The notes below the pieces were generated by a model. It saw only the letters and a list, made by a program, of their open reading frames with translations. It did no database searches and had not been told where the DNA came from. This document shows positions 31,825 to 43,971 of a stretch of DNA of 64,000 bases, in pieces. A program made the translations under genes and the position numbers. Source of the DNA: Craspedostauros australis (taxonomy: Eukaryota > Bacillariophyta > Bacillariophyceae > Mastogloiales > Achnanthaceae); contig JAMXDE010000009.1 of NCBI GenBank assembly GCA_026770025.1, positions 2,393,001-2,457,000 on the forward strand. The letters run 5' to 3'. Every line of letters begins with the position of its first letter. The first letter of the stretch is position 1.

Positions 31825-34073
31825 TCATCCAAACTTGATGAGGCCAACGATACCACGAATCTTGTCCAACAGGCTCTCGCTGTAGAACAACTGAACGAGG
31901 CTCTCCACGAACGGAAAACCTTTGTCCATGTCGATGGGGTAGTCGATGGGCTTTGGAATCGCAGTCTTGATGCCGTAGGCATCCGCGACAATGCTGCGCT
32001 CCAGACACAACGCCCGAAGGCCTTCGATGCCAGCGAAACGACCGAAGCCGCTTTCCTTCACGCCACCGAACGGCAGAGACTGGACCAGGTAGTTGGATGC
32101 ATAATCGTTGACGGACAACATGCCCGTTCGGAACTTGCGACCAACGGAAAGCCCACGTGAGACGCTGCCGGAGAAGAGCGACGATCCAAGTCCGAAATCG
32201 CAGTTGTTCACGATCTCCACACACTTGTCGTCGCTATCGCCTGGGACCTTGATGATGGTCATGACTGGACCAAACACCTCGTTGTGAAAGATCTCCATCT
32301 CCGACGTCACACCACTACATTTGTTGTCGCAATAGGGTAGTACGTCGGCATGCCGCCATGTGCAAGAAAATGCATGAAAACAAAACGTGGGTGCTGAGAT
32401 TTGATGAGTGGATAATACGTTGTGCAACATGGCGCAACTTGGCAGAGCGAAACACACGTGCACATGCGAAGTCGCGCGAGAACATTAGGTGCAGCATGGA
32501 AGTCCCGTGCAACGTACCTCAGCACAGTCGGTTCGAAGAACTGCCCCTCCAAACCGGAGTTGCGCTTGCCACCGCAGTGCAACTTGGCACCCTTCTTCAC
32601 TGCGTCATCAACGAGTGCCTGCACGATATCGATTTGCTGTGGCATGATCATGCTGCCGCAGTCAACTTTGCCATCAGCACCGTAGCATGCCAATGGGATT
32701 CCCTGCCTCAGTTCCTTGACCCTGGGAAGGATTTTGTCCAAAAACTCGTCGTGGACGGATTCGTACACCACGACGCGTTCAACTCCGACGCAATTCTGAC
32801 CCGAGTTTTGGAAGCAGCCACGCATCACCCATGGAATGGCAGTGTCTACATTGACATCATCCATCACGACCATCGCGTCCTTTCCACCGAGCTCCAAAAT
32901 GACGGGCGTGAGGTTGGCCGATGCTCCTTGCATGACCTTTCTGCCAATTGGTGTGGAGCCAGTGAAGATGACCTTGTCCACCAACGGATCAGACACGAGT
33001 GCCTGCCCTGCCTCGGCCATTCCAGTGACAATCTGAGCCAGATCTGGATTGTGATCATTCACCTTCAACGCCTCTTGGATGATGGATCCGAAGAACTGCG
33101 AACTCCACGAGGCATGCTCGGAAACCTTACCAACTACGGCGTTGCCTGCCATCAAACCACTGATGACATGGTTCATCTGATTGCGGCCGATCCATGCGTA
33201 ACATCAACGTTCCAATGTACCGGGGGAGTCAAGAAATGAACAGGTGTAACAGATTGAAGGGGCAAAGAGGTCAGGATGGATGGAGATCCAGCGCCGCAAT
33301 AGTTCAACACAGCACGCAATCGCCACACACGGCCTTGGCGAACAAATTTGGGACATCTTTTTGGATGCTCCCTCAGAGCATGGACGTACCACATTGTGGA
33401 ATGGATAATTCCATGGAGCGATGGGTGCGATGATGCCCAAAGGCACATACTCCACCCACGCTGTCTTGTGCATCATCATGGGCCCTGTGGCGCGGTACTG
33501 CGGCTGCAACCATAGCTCACCGTTGGCAATGATCGTGCGCAGTTTCTCGCAAGTCGTGATGATCTCTCCCACCACGGCGTCCACTTTGGGCTTTCCAGAC
33601 TCTCGCGCGGAAACCCTGCAGATGTCTTCCACGTGCTTGCAAATGTATGCCTGCATCGTTCGCAGAACTTGGCGTCGTTGCTTGAACGTCGTCTTCTTCC
33701 ACTCCTGCTGCGCGGCCTTGGCCTTCACCAGCATGGCATGGACCTGCTCTGCGTTCATGTTTGGCACCTCTCCGAGCTTTTGCTGCGTGGACGGGTCGTA
33801 GCAGTTGAGGATCGTGGGCCGCTTCGGGTCGACCAGCATGGCCTCCTTGCAGGCGTCGCCCTGAACGCCGTCATCCGTCGTCTCCACGTCCGTCAGCACC
33901 ACACGGTCCTCGATGGAGGCAGGCAATGTCAGCAGGTACTCAGAGTAGACGATCGCATGGTGGGCAACGTTCCATGAGGACAGCAGATGGTACACGAGGT
34001 AGATCCCGATCAGTACGACGGCCAGCTGACCTTGGACGCTCTCCGGCAGCTCAACGAGTGCACCGGCCATCAT
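31825..34073 (-). CDS. Membrane-anchored aldehyde dehydrogenase (ALDH22/Msc7-like)
   Basis: Exons 33390..34073, 32518..33176 and 31825..32314 (about 610 residues), joined in phases 0 and 2, both donors GTACGT. The start is taken at the ATGATG at 34073; the frame is open further upstream without better support. An N-terminal membrane segment (LAVVLIGIYLVYHLLSSW) precedes the enzyme. Motifs include APWNYPFHNV, GNAVVGKVSEH, the NAD-binding FTGSTPIGRKV, the general-base Glu in LELGGKDAMVV, and the catalytic Cys in FQNSGQNCVGVERVV. EIFHNEVFGP follows, then SLPFGGVKESGFGRFAG. It oxidises an aldehyde to the acid with NAD(P). The membrane anchor and C-terminal extension resemble plant ALDH22A1 and yeast Msc7, suggesting the ER or secretory membranes; the substrate is unknown. 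Confidence 0.93.
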
Positions 34074-35111
34074 CACTAGCGGCAGCGGCAGCAGAAGTAT
34101 CGTCGTTGTTCTTGTTGGTTCGGCTTCACCTTGTTTGTTGTGATAGACTGTAATGTAATATAATATGTACACGCCGTGTTGACCGCAGCTGTTCCAACGA
34201 GGTTCCAGCAGGGTCGGCGGTGGTGTTGGATCTTTTGTGGATTTGCGTTCTTCCTCCCCAATGACGAACACACCACCGTCATCTCTTTCGTCGGTTGGAT
34301 TCAACACCAAAAGAACTCGCCCTTGTGTTGGTGCGGGAGCTGACTGCCATGGTTCGTACGACTACGTACATCCTCGTACTGTGCTTCAGTCCACGTACCA
34401 TACTAGTAGTAGTACAGCACGAGGACTCCCGCCACTTCGCAAGCGCCACGGGACTGACGGGACCATGTTCGCCAAAATTGGGTTTTACAGGCGCGGGTCT
34501 AATTCGTGAATAGTACGACACTGTCCGAGTCCCGAATGAGCGTGCGGAGACCAAAAGTCATTTTCCATCCCTTCGTGCGATCCATTCGCCCAACTCCCTC
34601 GTTTTGTGTTGTTGGCTCTCTGGGCTCGTTTGTGACCTGCCCATCTCCTCCGAAGCGCCAGGCAACACACAAATAGAAGCAGAGTATAGTACGACGACCC
34701 ACGGGCAGAGCGGCCTGCTATACGACTACGTGTACTATACGATCTACTCGTACCAATACCTTGCGCATACAATTGTGCTCGTACCGCAGGTATTCATTTC
34801 CGAAAAGCTTCCGATCGAGCCACCCACAGCAGCTCTGCCCCCCACAACTACGACCGACGATCCCTGCCGGGCAGCTTCTATCCTGTTCTTGCCGACCTTC
34901 CGTGCCTCCGTGAAAGCTCCCGTTGTTCCCACTGTGGCGTTCTCATCGAAATACGGGCACCATACCACTCGCGAGGCAAGTGGCAGATTCGCAAACTGGT
35001 CAGTGCAACATCACTCGATCCATCCATCAATCAATCGACTGATCGATCAACTGTCAAACCCTGGTCCAACTTCACACCAACACACAATCACACCATCACA
35101 CCCAAAGCACC
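34074..35111. promoter_or_regulatory. Divergent promoter region between ALDH and START-protein genes
   Basis: About 1.04 kb between two divergent starts. It contains repeated TAGTAC/GTACGAC/TACTAG words (34350-34420 and 34690-34750) and a CATCCATCAATCAATCGAC run near 35020 just before the START-protein ATG. No coding sequence supported. Confidence 0.5.
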
Positions 35112-38100
35112 ATGGCCAACCCTGCCTCTGGATTCATCATCAAACCGCCAACGACGACCGGTGACGATGGATCTGCCTCCGACCATTTGTGGAGGGACAG
35201 CAATCGCCTCTTCGCCTTCATCGACGATGAGCGTCACCTTGCCGCGCTGAGGTTGTACGACAGCGTCATATCTCGTTTCGAAAAGCTCAAGGCTTTGCAC
35301 AGCCCCAATCAACAGCAACCAAACGGGACGAACGGCCGCGGAAGCACCGCCAGCAGATTCAGCAAGCGAGGTGGGAAGAAGGAAAGGCTCGAACGGGAGC
35401 GCCAGCTATTGGAAATCGAAAAGGTCGATCGGCTCCTGCAAAAGAAGCAGCACATCATCACGAAACTCAAGGTACGTGGACGCATGCTCTTCCACCTTAT
35501 TGCACGCATCACGCTCACTACGCGCGCACTATCTTCGCGGATGGACATATGTACGGGGGCGGACGCAGGACGAGGCTGAAAGTGGATGACGCAGCGTCCA
35601 GAGTAAGCTCTCCGCTAGGACATGTGAGAACTCCGCACAGCCAGACAGCCACAAAACGTATGTCATCCCATCTCATTGCGCCCATCTTCTCCTCCCACCC
35701 TGGCTTCCCAAATCGTTCTTCTTCGCTTCTCTTTTCGTTTCAGAATCATTGTCGGTTGTTCGAGGCCGCGAAGAAGAATCTTGACCTCAACGAGGATTGG
35801 ACGTTGGCGCAGGTCCTGTTTGGTGTCACGACGTACTACAGACGGGAACCGGACGGATCGCTCAGCATCAAGCTCGAAGGCAAGCTGGAAGGGGTGCCGT
35901 TGTTCGAGCAAGTCGCGGTGCTGCGTGAGGTTGACTTGCACTGCAAATGGGCGCCATTTTGTTCGTCCAGCCTCACGGTGACCCATCTGGACAAGCTGGA
36001 TACGGTTGGCTGGTTTATCGTCGGATTGCCAAACTTCGGACTCGCGCGCGACGGTTGTTTCCGGGCGATTGGTTGTGATTCGATCGAAGAGGACGGGAGC
36101 ATATTGTTGGTTGGAGAAGGACTTGCCGATCGACCTGGAATTGACAAGGCGGCGGGCAAAGGCGCCAAGCAGGCATCAGCAGACGCGAATCAACCGCAGA
36201 ATGGAGCAGAGGCTCAGAGCGCTCCGTATTCGCTGAGAGATGATCCCGTCGTTACGAACCTCGAGCTTCCGCCACCGCCAACGAGGATGGGGAGCGGAAG
36301 AATGACCATCCGTACGTTCCAGGCCACGATCGAAGTCACATCACCGACGACAGCAACCTCCAAATTGATCGCAAACGTCGACCCGAACCTTTCGCTGCTC
36401 CCGCAAGGATTGCTGGACTTTCTGATGAAGAAGCTCTGCGGCGTCCTGCTCCACAAGCTTCAGGGTGCCGCCAAGCGTGTGGTGAAGGATCCAGTGGCCA
36501 ACCCGCATGCCATCAAGATGAGGCAAGAGCAGCTGTTCTACAAGGATTGGCTGATGGTAAAGTTTCAGCGAATCTGCGACATACGCGGATGGCAAATGCC
36601 ACCAGTCTCAGCATTCGATCTCACTCCGCAGCAAGAAATTCAGGCCATGAAGGCAGAAGAGAAAGCATTTATGGCCAGCAAGAAAAAGTACATGCATGCA
36701 AGATCTGCCGACTCGATCGGCAGGGCTGGAACGCCGAAGGTGCAATTTCGGGGGATGTCGACCATGCCCGAGCTGTCCGACGCCAAGCAAGAACAGCATG
36801 CGTCGCTGTCATCGTCACATCGGTACACCAACCACAGCACCTCTGATTCGGACACTATATCAGAGCTATCCCTCAACTCTTCCTCAACCATGTCATCCAT
36901 GTGGAGGAAGAATCCAGTCTCCACATACCTGCGGGAGATCGAGGAAAAGACGCAGCAAAGAAAGGCGAAGAAGATTGCTGACGCAAGAACGGCTGCGGCC
37001 CATCGCTTACGGCCCAAAGGATTGCGACAGAATCAGCAGGCCCGTCTTGCGGAACTGCGAGCGGCCAAAGTGTCGTCATCCACTCAGAGCAGCGGAAACA
37101 GCACTGTCACCACCACCTCCGCCAGTCCAACGGCCATATCCACAACCTCCAAGGATCGTGGAATCAACGGGATTGCATCACGGGATCTGTTTGGCGCAGA
37201 AACCCAAAGTTTCGATTCCTCCATCAAGGACGAGCAGCCCACGAAATGGGCGATCCAATGGAACGACCACGACGTCTTGGTGCGCGCATGCACCGTGCTG
37301 TCGTTGCTACTCATGCTCTTTGGGAGCCTTTCGATGAAATCCGTCATTGGCAAGACCCTGTTCCTTCACGACGCTGACAGATGGTACGTGGCAGCGGCGA
37401 AAGACACCGGGACTATCCTGTACATGGTCCTCGTGGCGGTCATGCACTTCGCCCTCTGCTACGCGGCGTTGATGTATTCATTTGGGGCGTTGCACATTGG
37501 CCAGATTGCAGGACTGCAGGCTCGGAAGTTCTACAGCGAAAATGTGCACCTGGTGGTGGCATCCTCCAGTGCTGCAATGATCGCCATCTCCCTGCTCAAG
37601 GTGGGAATCGGCATATTCCTTCGGTACTCTGTATGGTTCGGTGTTCAGACTCGCCAGATCCTGGCCGAACTTGTGACATGGCTGAATCCATGGAGGTACC
37701 GTGCAGTGTCGGATGCCGTCGATCATCTGTTGACGAGCACATCAGCTGGACTGGCATGGAACGAGACGATCGTTCCGAACCTCGTGCCCGTTCTCGAGCA
37801 CTTGCGATTGGTGGCCGGGATGGTTTCATCGGCTCTCTCTTCGGCCGGCAGGATCTTTCATGCTGCGATTCTCGAGTCCAACGCGGCCGGCCGATTTATC
37901 GTGTCTTTCATCGTTAGATGCGGAGGTATGGCGAGCATGGCATTCCGGAGCTGGTTGGAGTACGAGGCTCATATTGTCGCGATCATGCGCGAAGACATCA
38001 GCATCCGATCCTGGCGTGAGGATGCCTTGGCAACAGCGAGCCTGTTTCTCTCATACTCAGCCATCTTCTTGCTGACGCTGTCGTTCCTCTTCACCGTCTC

Positions 38101-38458
38101 GGCTCACTACGCTCGCAGAGAGCGTGACGACAGCGGCAACGACAACGACGCCAGCCACGGCAGCAGCACAGAACCCACCCGTGGCTCGTCCGCGTTGACT
38201 CCGCCGAAGCACAATGGTAGTCACTCATATTACCTGAACCAACATAGCAGCCAGATGAGTGCCACGTCGACAACAGGCAACAGGCAGCTCCAAACGGCAG
38301 CATCATCGCCCTCGGTTTCGAAGCAAATTGGAACCATCAAGGAATCGGAGGAATACAACAGCGGCTCCTTGAGACCTGGCACCATTGTGTCCACGGAAAC
38401 GCCCGCCACCTCGAAAAGGAGACGGCGGTACATGAAGCTGAGACCAAAGAATCGATAG
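35112..38458 (+). CDS. START-domain lipid-binding multi-pass membrane protein
   Basis: Exons 35112..35471 and 35744..38458, phase 0, donor GTACGT and acceptor TTCGTTTCAG; 1024 residues from an ATG in CACCATGG. Exon 1 encodes a helical, charged N-terminus (KERLERERQLLEIEKVDRLL). Residues about 122-350 match a START fold: LFEAAKKNLDLNEDWTLAQV, then VDLHCKWAPFCSSSLTVTHL, then a C-terminal helix with GLLDFLMKKLCGVLLHKLQG. A Ser/Lys-rich linker follows. From 37280 on there are about four to five hydrophobic segments (for example VRACTVLSLLLMLFGSLSMK and LFLSYSAIFLLTLSFLFTVS), and a basic tail rich in Ser and Asn. It likely binds or moves a lipid at a membrane. START proteins of this layout occur widely in diatoms; the cargo is unknown. 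Confidence 0.82.
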
Positions 38459-38720
38459 AGCTCCGCGGCTCTGTCGCAACTGCGAGTGCGAATAGACTGT
38501 AAACATGGTACAGTGATCGACTTGTTTCCAAACTTTGCTCAAATCTGCCTTGACGCTGATACACTCCATCACAGCAAGAGCGCGTATTGGTAGAGCGCAC
38601 GGGTGGTGCTCTGCCAATGCCATGACTGAGAGATCGTGCTCGTCTCTCCGGAGGGAGAAGAGAGGCGCGGCATCCGTAAGTACACCCTATTGGTAGAGAG
38701 AGCAGGGCGCACATCATTCT

Positions 38721-38723
<3 letters not shown>

Positions 38724-38751
<28 letters not shown>

Positions 38752-38752
38752 G
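38724..38752. repeat. (CT)n microsatellite
   Basis: About 14 CT units lie after the START-protein stop codon. Confidence 0.95.
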
Positions 38753-39699
38753 GAGAGTACGAGTGTGTAGTCGCGAAGCTGGCATCAACCAACGCCGCTT
38801 GCATGTGAGGCCTAAATTAATATTCATAGCTTGAAGTCGCCATCATCTTCAGCATCAACGACTAAAAATGTAGTGGCATCATGGAATGGGAACGGAGCGT
38901 GACTCGTCACGAGTTCCGAATCAACGTGGAAACCCTCCCGGAAGACCCCCCAGTCGTGTTCTCGTTCGCGTCGTGTTCGATGACTGTTCCGGGCATGAAT
39001 TGTCGTTGTCGGAAGCAGTCTTGTGTTTTGCGTGTTTTGTGTGCTTTGCGGAACTGTCTTTGCGATTGAGATGCGGTTCTGGATCTGGTGTCGTGTGTGC
39101 GTCTGTGTGCGTGCGAGTAACTCTCTCGCTCTCTGAGTGACTTCATGGCGACAGCACGCGCGAGATTTTTCATCGCGGCACTGGTACACGCATTCAGGCA
39201 CAGAGTTCGCTGGGAGCAGAGGTGTCGCTTCGTTCGTCCTTGTGCGCTGTGTGCTGGCTTCCGTGCCGTGACAACGAGCAAAGCACCCAGCATCGTTCTC
39301 CTCCTTGCGCGAAGGGAACTGCGACGCCACACAACAAGGAGAGCATCGAAACATCAAAGGATCAGGAGGCGCGAAAGGACCAAGAGGCACCAAGAGGCAT
39401 CAACACATCAAAGCATCAACACACCAAAGCGACAAACGAGAGAGATCACTGCAGCTGCGCTCTCGACACAGCCACAACATCTGCTCTGCTCTGTTCGACA
39501 GAACTCCCATCACCTCCGTTGCCTCCACCAGCGGTATTGCTGCGCGGTTGGTCGCTCATCATAGTAGTACTCCCAATACGCGCACGAGCACGATCTATCA
39601 CTCCGAAAGACTGCTGTTCGAGCACTCGGCCTCTCCCTTGAGTAAACCATCCTCTAGCCGACGCAGGCGCTCGCGAAATCAGCCAGGGCCAGTGATCGA

Positions 39700-39993
39700 T
39701 TAAACCAGACCACCACAGCCCGCTCCAGCCAAGAGAGGGGGTTGATCATCGTCGCTGTCGGCGATACCCGTGCTGCCATCCTTGTCACCGTCGTTATCAA
39801 CGTCGTTATCAACGTCGCCACCAACGTCGTTGAGGGTGGAAGCGTCGATCAATCCAGGCACAGCCCGCGCAAATATAATACGTCCAGTGGCAAGATAGGA
39901 CATTGCCACTCCGACCAAAACGGAAGCAGAAGTCGACGCTGGGAGAACAGGCAACAGAGACGACCAGGAGAAGGACGGGTACACTTCAGCCAT
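39700..39993 (-). CDS. Possible small single-pass membrane protein
   Basis: A 97-codon frame from ATG 39993. It begins MAEVYPSFSWSSLLPVLPAS, has one hydrophobic segment (ASVLVGVAMSYLATGRIIFA) and an acidic Asp-rich tail (VDNDVDNDGDKDG) encoded by GTCGTTATCAAC-like repeats. The N-terminal composition looks protein-like, but no family is recognised and no splice evidence supports it. It would be divergent from the J-domain gene. Confidence 0.35.
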   Translation of the reverse strand: MAEVYPSFSWSSLLPVLPASTSASVLVGVAMSYLATGRIIFARAVPGLIDASTLNDVGGDVDNDVDNDGDKDGSTGIADSDDDQPPLLAGAGCGGLV

Positions 39994-40600
39994 CGACTCC
40001 ACCCCTCCGCTCGACTCTTGAGTATTATATCAGCCTTCACAATCATCACAATCACCATCGATCACCATCGATCACGGCACATTCCCAATACCCGCAAGCA
40101 GATCATCTCGGCGAAGGTCATATCTGCAGATTCGTATCTTTTGAAGACCCGCCCTCGCGACATCTCAACACCTTCATCGTGACGACACCTGAACATCGCA
40201 ACACAAGCGACAGGATTGGCCAACAACCGGGACGTTCGTGCGATTGAATTGCTTCGAGCTCGCGTTTGCAGACGAACAAACGGCCACTCTTGCCGTAAGT
40301 CGGTCCGCCCAAACAGAAAAGAGCTGGAGCAAGCTTGCGTGGTCGGAGACCAGAAGGCCATCAAGCGCCCCAGCACCCGGAACCCACCAAACACCAGGCC
40401 CCTCCATCGCTTTCGAGAGAGATCTACCTGGCCGATCGATCGCATCGAGTTTCTTGAGCTCTGTCCGAACTTCGAGCGCATCCGAAACCAACGCGTCCGT
40501 CAACCTTGGTGGACCCTGCCAGCTTGACGGTGGAGAAGCATCATACTCGTATCTACCAGGACGCTCAATCACTGGCGACCAGTGGCAAACCCCAGCCACC

Positions 40601-43600
40601 ATGGACAAGTATGACAACCCGTACATCATTCTCAACGTCGTCAAGGAGGCGACTCAGCCACAGATTAAGACGTGCTACCGCAAGCTGGCTTTGAAGTTCC
40701 ACCCCGATCGTCTCAGGACGCAAAACCCAGATGCGACCGAAGCAGAGACGAAAAGAGCCCATGACAAATTCGCGAAAATCGCAGCCGCCTACAACATGCT
40801 CACAGACCCCATCAAGAAGAGAGACTTCGACCTCGCCCATCGGGACTGGGACAAGAGCCGCAATTACAAACGCCCCAACATGGATCACGCCAACACCAAA
40901 CCCAAGCGAACGACGTCACCAAAAAAGCCAGCATCGCCGCCGCCCTCTGCCTCCTCATATCGGACACCGCACTCTCCACCTCGCTCCGAAAGACCGGCAT
41001 CAGCGTCCACATCATCTTCGAATCCGTACTGGAAGGAAACCAGCAGGCCTCAACAATCAGCCCCGCCAACACCACCGAAGTCTACAGCGTACTCGTCGTC
41101 ATATTCGTCATCATACCCGTCGTCGTACCAGTCGTCGTACTCGTCCTCGAACCCTTCATCATCTGCACGCGCAAACAACGGCGCTAATACCAGCAGCCGC
41201 AACACCGGCTCAGGCTACAGGTCGAACACACCGCGAAGCAGTTCACCGTCACCTCCAAGATCCAAAGCAGACAGACGCAACGACGATTCCAACAGCGGAT
41301 ACTCCTACTCCTACTCCAGCTCCAACAGCAAAGAGAACAACAAGCGGTACAACGCGTACGATGACAACAACACGTACAAGGGCGACACGCCACCGCAGAG
41401 TTCACGATCCGCCAGCTCGGACAACGCAGCACCCAAGCACGGGAAAGCAGAAGGAGAGTCCAAGCCGACATTCAGCTTCTTCCGACGCACTGATGCGAAG
41501 AAGGAATACTTTCCGGACGAATTTGATGATGGTAAAGCAGAGGCAGAAGGCCGCAGCAACAACAGTCACCACAGTCGTGGTGGTGGCAATAACAGCACAG
41601 AGTACGGAGGCACTTCGTCGACAAGGCATTCCGATCGTCCTTCCACATCGTACAGCTATGTAGCGCCTGAGAGGAACGGCGGCAAGAAGAAAGAAACCCC
41701 ATCAAGCGCGGCATCAGGAGAACCATCGCCAGCGTCACCGTCTCCGCCACCGAGGACATCGTACAGCTATTCCTCTGCGATGCCAGAAAAGTACTTTTTT
41801 GCCGGCCGGCGAAAATCAGAAAAGGGAGGCAGCGCCGGTCACAGCAAGGATAAAGCAAATCAAAGCAAATCGACCGGCAGCGACGGAAGCAGCGGTGGTA
41901 GTTCTGGCTATCCCAACGCAGCGAAGAATAACAGCAGCGAGCCTCATGCATCTGGCGAAGCCGCAAGCAGCACCAACAGGGACGGCAACGCCAAGTCTAA
42001 CAGTGGAGGTAAGGAGAGCTGGAGGGATGCTTCTTTTTCTAACGATGGGACCAAGAAATCCAAGGAACGGCCAGGCAGTACTTCGTACAGCTATTCCTCA
42101 GGTGTGCAAGACAAGTTCTTTTTTGCAGGCCGACGCCCGACCAAGAGCAGGGACGAAGAAGATCGCAAGAGCAAGCACAGCACCACGCATTCGCAATACG
42201 ATGGAAGCTCCAGCGACTTCGCCTTCGATGACGAAGACGATGACGGCTACATCAGCGCCCATTCCACGCAAACCTACAAGAAGAAAAAGAAGGGCAAGGA
42301 ACAAACGAGCGCGTCCCGTGAGCGCGGAAGTTCGAGCGCACATAACCGATCATTCCACTTTTCTGACCGTCGGTCGGCGTCTTTCGACAGAGACAGCGGA
42401 GGCAATCGTGACACTAGTCGCAGCAACAGTCAGACGGGCCCATCTTCCCGTGGTTTCGATGGCCAAAGAGACAGCTCCACCGACCACACATCGAGGGCAC
42501 GTTCACATACGCCACCACCGCCACAACCGCGATCAACGTCGAATCAGGATTATCAGTACAAGTACGCGCAGGAATCGTCGCCGCAGTCCACACGATCCAC
42601 CAAATCCACAACGACGGCGCACAGTTTCGCATCCAACAGCGAGAAGAACTCGACGCCAAAGCCGGGGGTTAACCAGCATGGTTCATCTTCCTCCACAGCA
42701 TCAACTGCGTCAGCCTCTGAAACACATCGTGGGGACGCCAACGGCATGGCATCAAACGCCCCATCAGACTCCAACGCAGAGTCAGGATACGAAGCTAGCC
42801 GCAGCGGTCATCGCAGAAATCCAAGTGGATCATATGCCGCTGCTTCGTCCACCGACGCCGCATCTGCCGCATCTGGTGCATCCAAATCCGCCATGCCAAA
42901 TGACGACGGTCACGAGAAAGCGCAAACCACAGCAGACGACTCTGGTGTATCACCGCCGCCCATGCCTGATCTTCAAGGACGCAGCCAGGCACACAACGAG
43001 CCCGAGTCTGCGCCGCGATGGCAGAGCAGCACAAATGCAGAATCAGGCCAAACAGAAAGGACCAGCGACGGCCAAAGCGTTCGTCCTACACAGGTGGGTC
43101 CTCAGCCGGTGCCCGTCAAACCGACTTACCACGCTGGTTCGCCACCATCTGGTACTCAAACCCCATCCACTCCGGGGACGAATGCGAACAACACCCATCC
43201 CAATGCCAGATTCCATGATCCATTCGAGATTTTCGACCGCGTCATGAGGGAAGAATTCAGCGCGGGTGGTTCTGCTGCCGGGACTGATCCAAGCACCACG
43301 CAGAGCGACAGCAAGCACGCGAACCCACCAAACTCGCGATGGGGGTTCATGAGGAGGAATCGAAACGGTAAGAAGTCAAAGAAAGGCAAGAACAATCACA
43401 ACGAGGAACAAGAGCAGGCCAACAAGAAGGAGGAGCCAGTTTCTGTCACGATGACGACGAAGACGTTGCATCACGATGATGGCAGAATCGAGGTCAAGAC
43501 TGTGACCAAGATCCTCCGTCAGGATGGAACTATCGACAGGACCGTCCAGTCCTCAATGGCAGACCGTCACGAGGTGGACCTGACGAAGCTCCCGCAGAAC

Positions 43601-43714
43601 TCATCGGCTGAGTACGTCAACCCACACGTCAAAGTGGCAACGAATACGAGTGAGTCGTATCAAAGGGAAACGCCGCAACGTTCCAGCAACAGGAGCACCA
43701 AGCGCGCACAGTAA
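40601..43714 (+). CDS. J-domain (DnaJ-like) protein with long Ser-rich tail
   Basis: 1037 residues from the ATG in CCACCATGG at 40601. The frame is open to 40238, but the J domain begins right after this ATG. Residues 5-75 are a J domain: NPYIILNVVKEATQPQIKTC, LKFHPDRL with the HPD loop at 34-36, then FAKIAAAYNMLTDPIKKRDF. It should recruit an Hsp70. The rest is Ser/Asn/Gly/Pro-rich and probably disordered, with two copies of a SYSYSS...KYFFAGRR motif (about 41760-41812 and 42080-42136) and a weaker earlier relative. The C-terminus is folded-looking again (VSVTMTTKTLHHDDGRIEVK, then VTKILRQDGTIDRTVQS), like the tail of some class B J-proteins. There is no Gly/Phe-rich or zinc-finger region, so it is not a canonical class A co-chaperone. 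Confidence 0.88.
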   Translation: MDKYDNPYIILNVVKEATQPQIKTCYRKLALKFHPDRLRTQNPDATEAETKRAHDKFAKIAAAYNMLTDPIKKRDFDLAHRDWDKSRNYKRPNMDHANTKPKRTTSPKKPASPPPSASSYRTPHSPPRSERPASASTSSSNPYWKETSRPQQSAPPTPPKSTAYSSSYSSSYPSSYQSSYSSSNPSSSARANNGANTSSRNTGSGYRSNTPRSSSPSPPRSKADRRNDDSNSGYSYSYSSSNSKENNKRYNAYDDNNTYKGDTPPQSSRSASSDNAAPKHGKAEGESKPTFSFFRRTDAKKEYFPDEFDDGKAEAEGRSNNSHHSRGGGNNSTEYGGTSSTRHSDRPSTSYSYVAPERNGGKKKETPSSAASGEPSPASPSPPPRTSYSYSSAMPEKYFFAGRRKSEKGGSAGHSKDKANQSKSTGSDGSSGGSSGYPNAAKNNSSEPHASGEAASSTNRDGNAKSNSGGKESWRDASFSNDGTKKSKERPGSTSYSYSSGVQDKFFFAGRRPTKSRDEEDRKSKHSTTHSQYDGSSSDFAFDDEDDDGYISAHSTQTYKKKKKGKEQTSASRERGSSSAHNRSFHFSDRRSASFDRDSGGNRDTSRSNSQTGPSSRGFDGQRDSSTDHTSRARSHTPPPPQPRSTSNQDYQYKYAQESSPQSTRSTKSTTTAHSFASNSEKNSTPKPGVNQHGSSSSTASTASASETHRGDANGMASNAPSDSNAESGYEASRSGHRRNPSGSYAAASSTDAASAASGASKSAMPNDDGHEKAQTTADDSGVSPPPMPDLQGRSQAHNEPESAPRWQSSTNAESGQTERTSDGQSVRPTQVGPQPVPVKPTYHAGSPPSGTQTPSTPGTNANNTHPNARFHDPFEIFDRVMREEFSAGGSAAGTDPSTTQSDSKHANPPNSRWGFMRRNRNGKKSKKGKNNHNEEQEQANKKEEPVSVTMTTKTLHHDDGRIEVKTVTKILRQDGTIDRTVQSSMADRHEVDLTKLPQNSSAEYVNPHVKVATNTSESYQRETPQRSSNRSTKRAQ

Positions 43715-43971
43715 ACCACCATGCCGGCATACGAGTATTGGTCATTAGTTAGAGAGAAATATAGCAGAAACCAACAGAGGAGTAGTCGTCGTACGAATGA
43801 CGGGATGGCGTGATACTAACATATAGACATATAGTAGCTTGTAAGTATTATACAACTGCGAGTGCAAGCTACTCGTTTTGGCATGTGCGTCGAGTGTAAT
43901 GATGGCACAATCCACTTGCAGTTTATCCCTTTCATACTAGTCCATGCCATGCTGCACAATCATTCATTCGT

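Larger units (their letters stand above)
38459..40600. other. 2.1 kb region between START-protein and J-domain genes
   Basis: It contains the (CT)n tract at 38724-38752 and inverted words around 38640-38700 (CTCTCCGGAGGGAGAAGAGAG). The only possible gene is the small minus-strand ORF at 39700-39993. The right part (40238-40600) is open in the J-protein frame and probably its leader. Confidence 0.5.

Noticed and set aside
31437..31991. Minus-strand frame running into the ALDH 3' exon
   Set aside because: It overlaps the clearly coding ALDH exon in a different frame and has no family signature.
38588..38640. tRNA-like stretch with a TGGTAGAGC D-arm word
   Set aside because: No matching acceptor stem or T-loop (GTTCRANNC) follows at the right distance; the pairing is a local inverted repeat.
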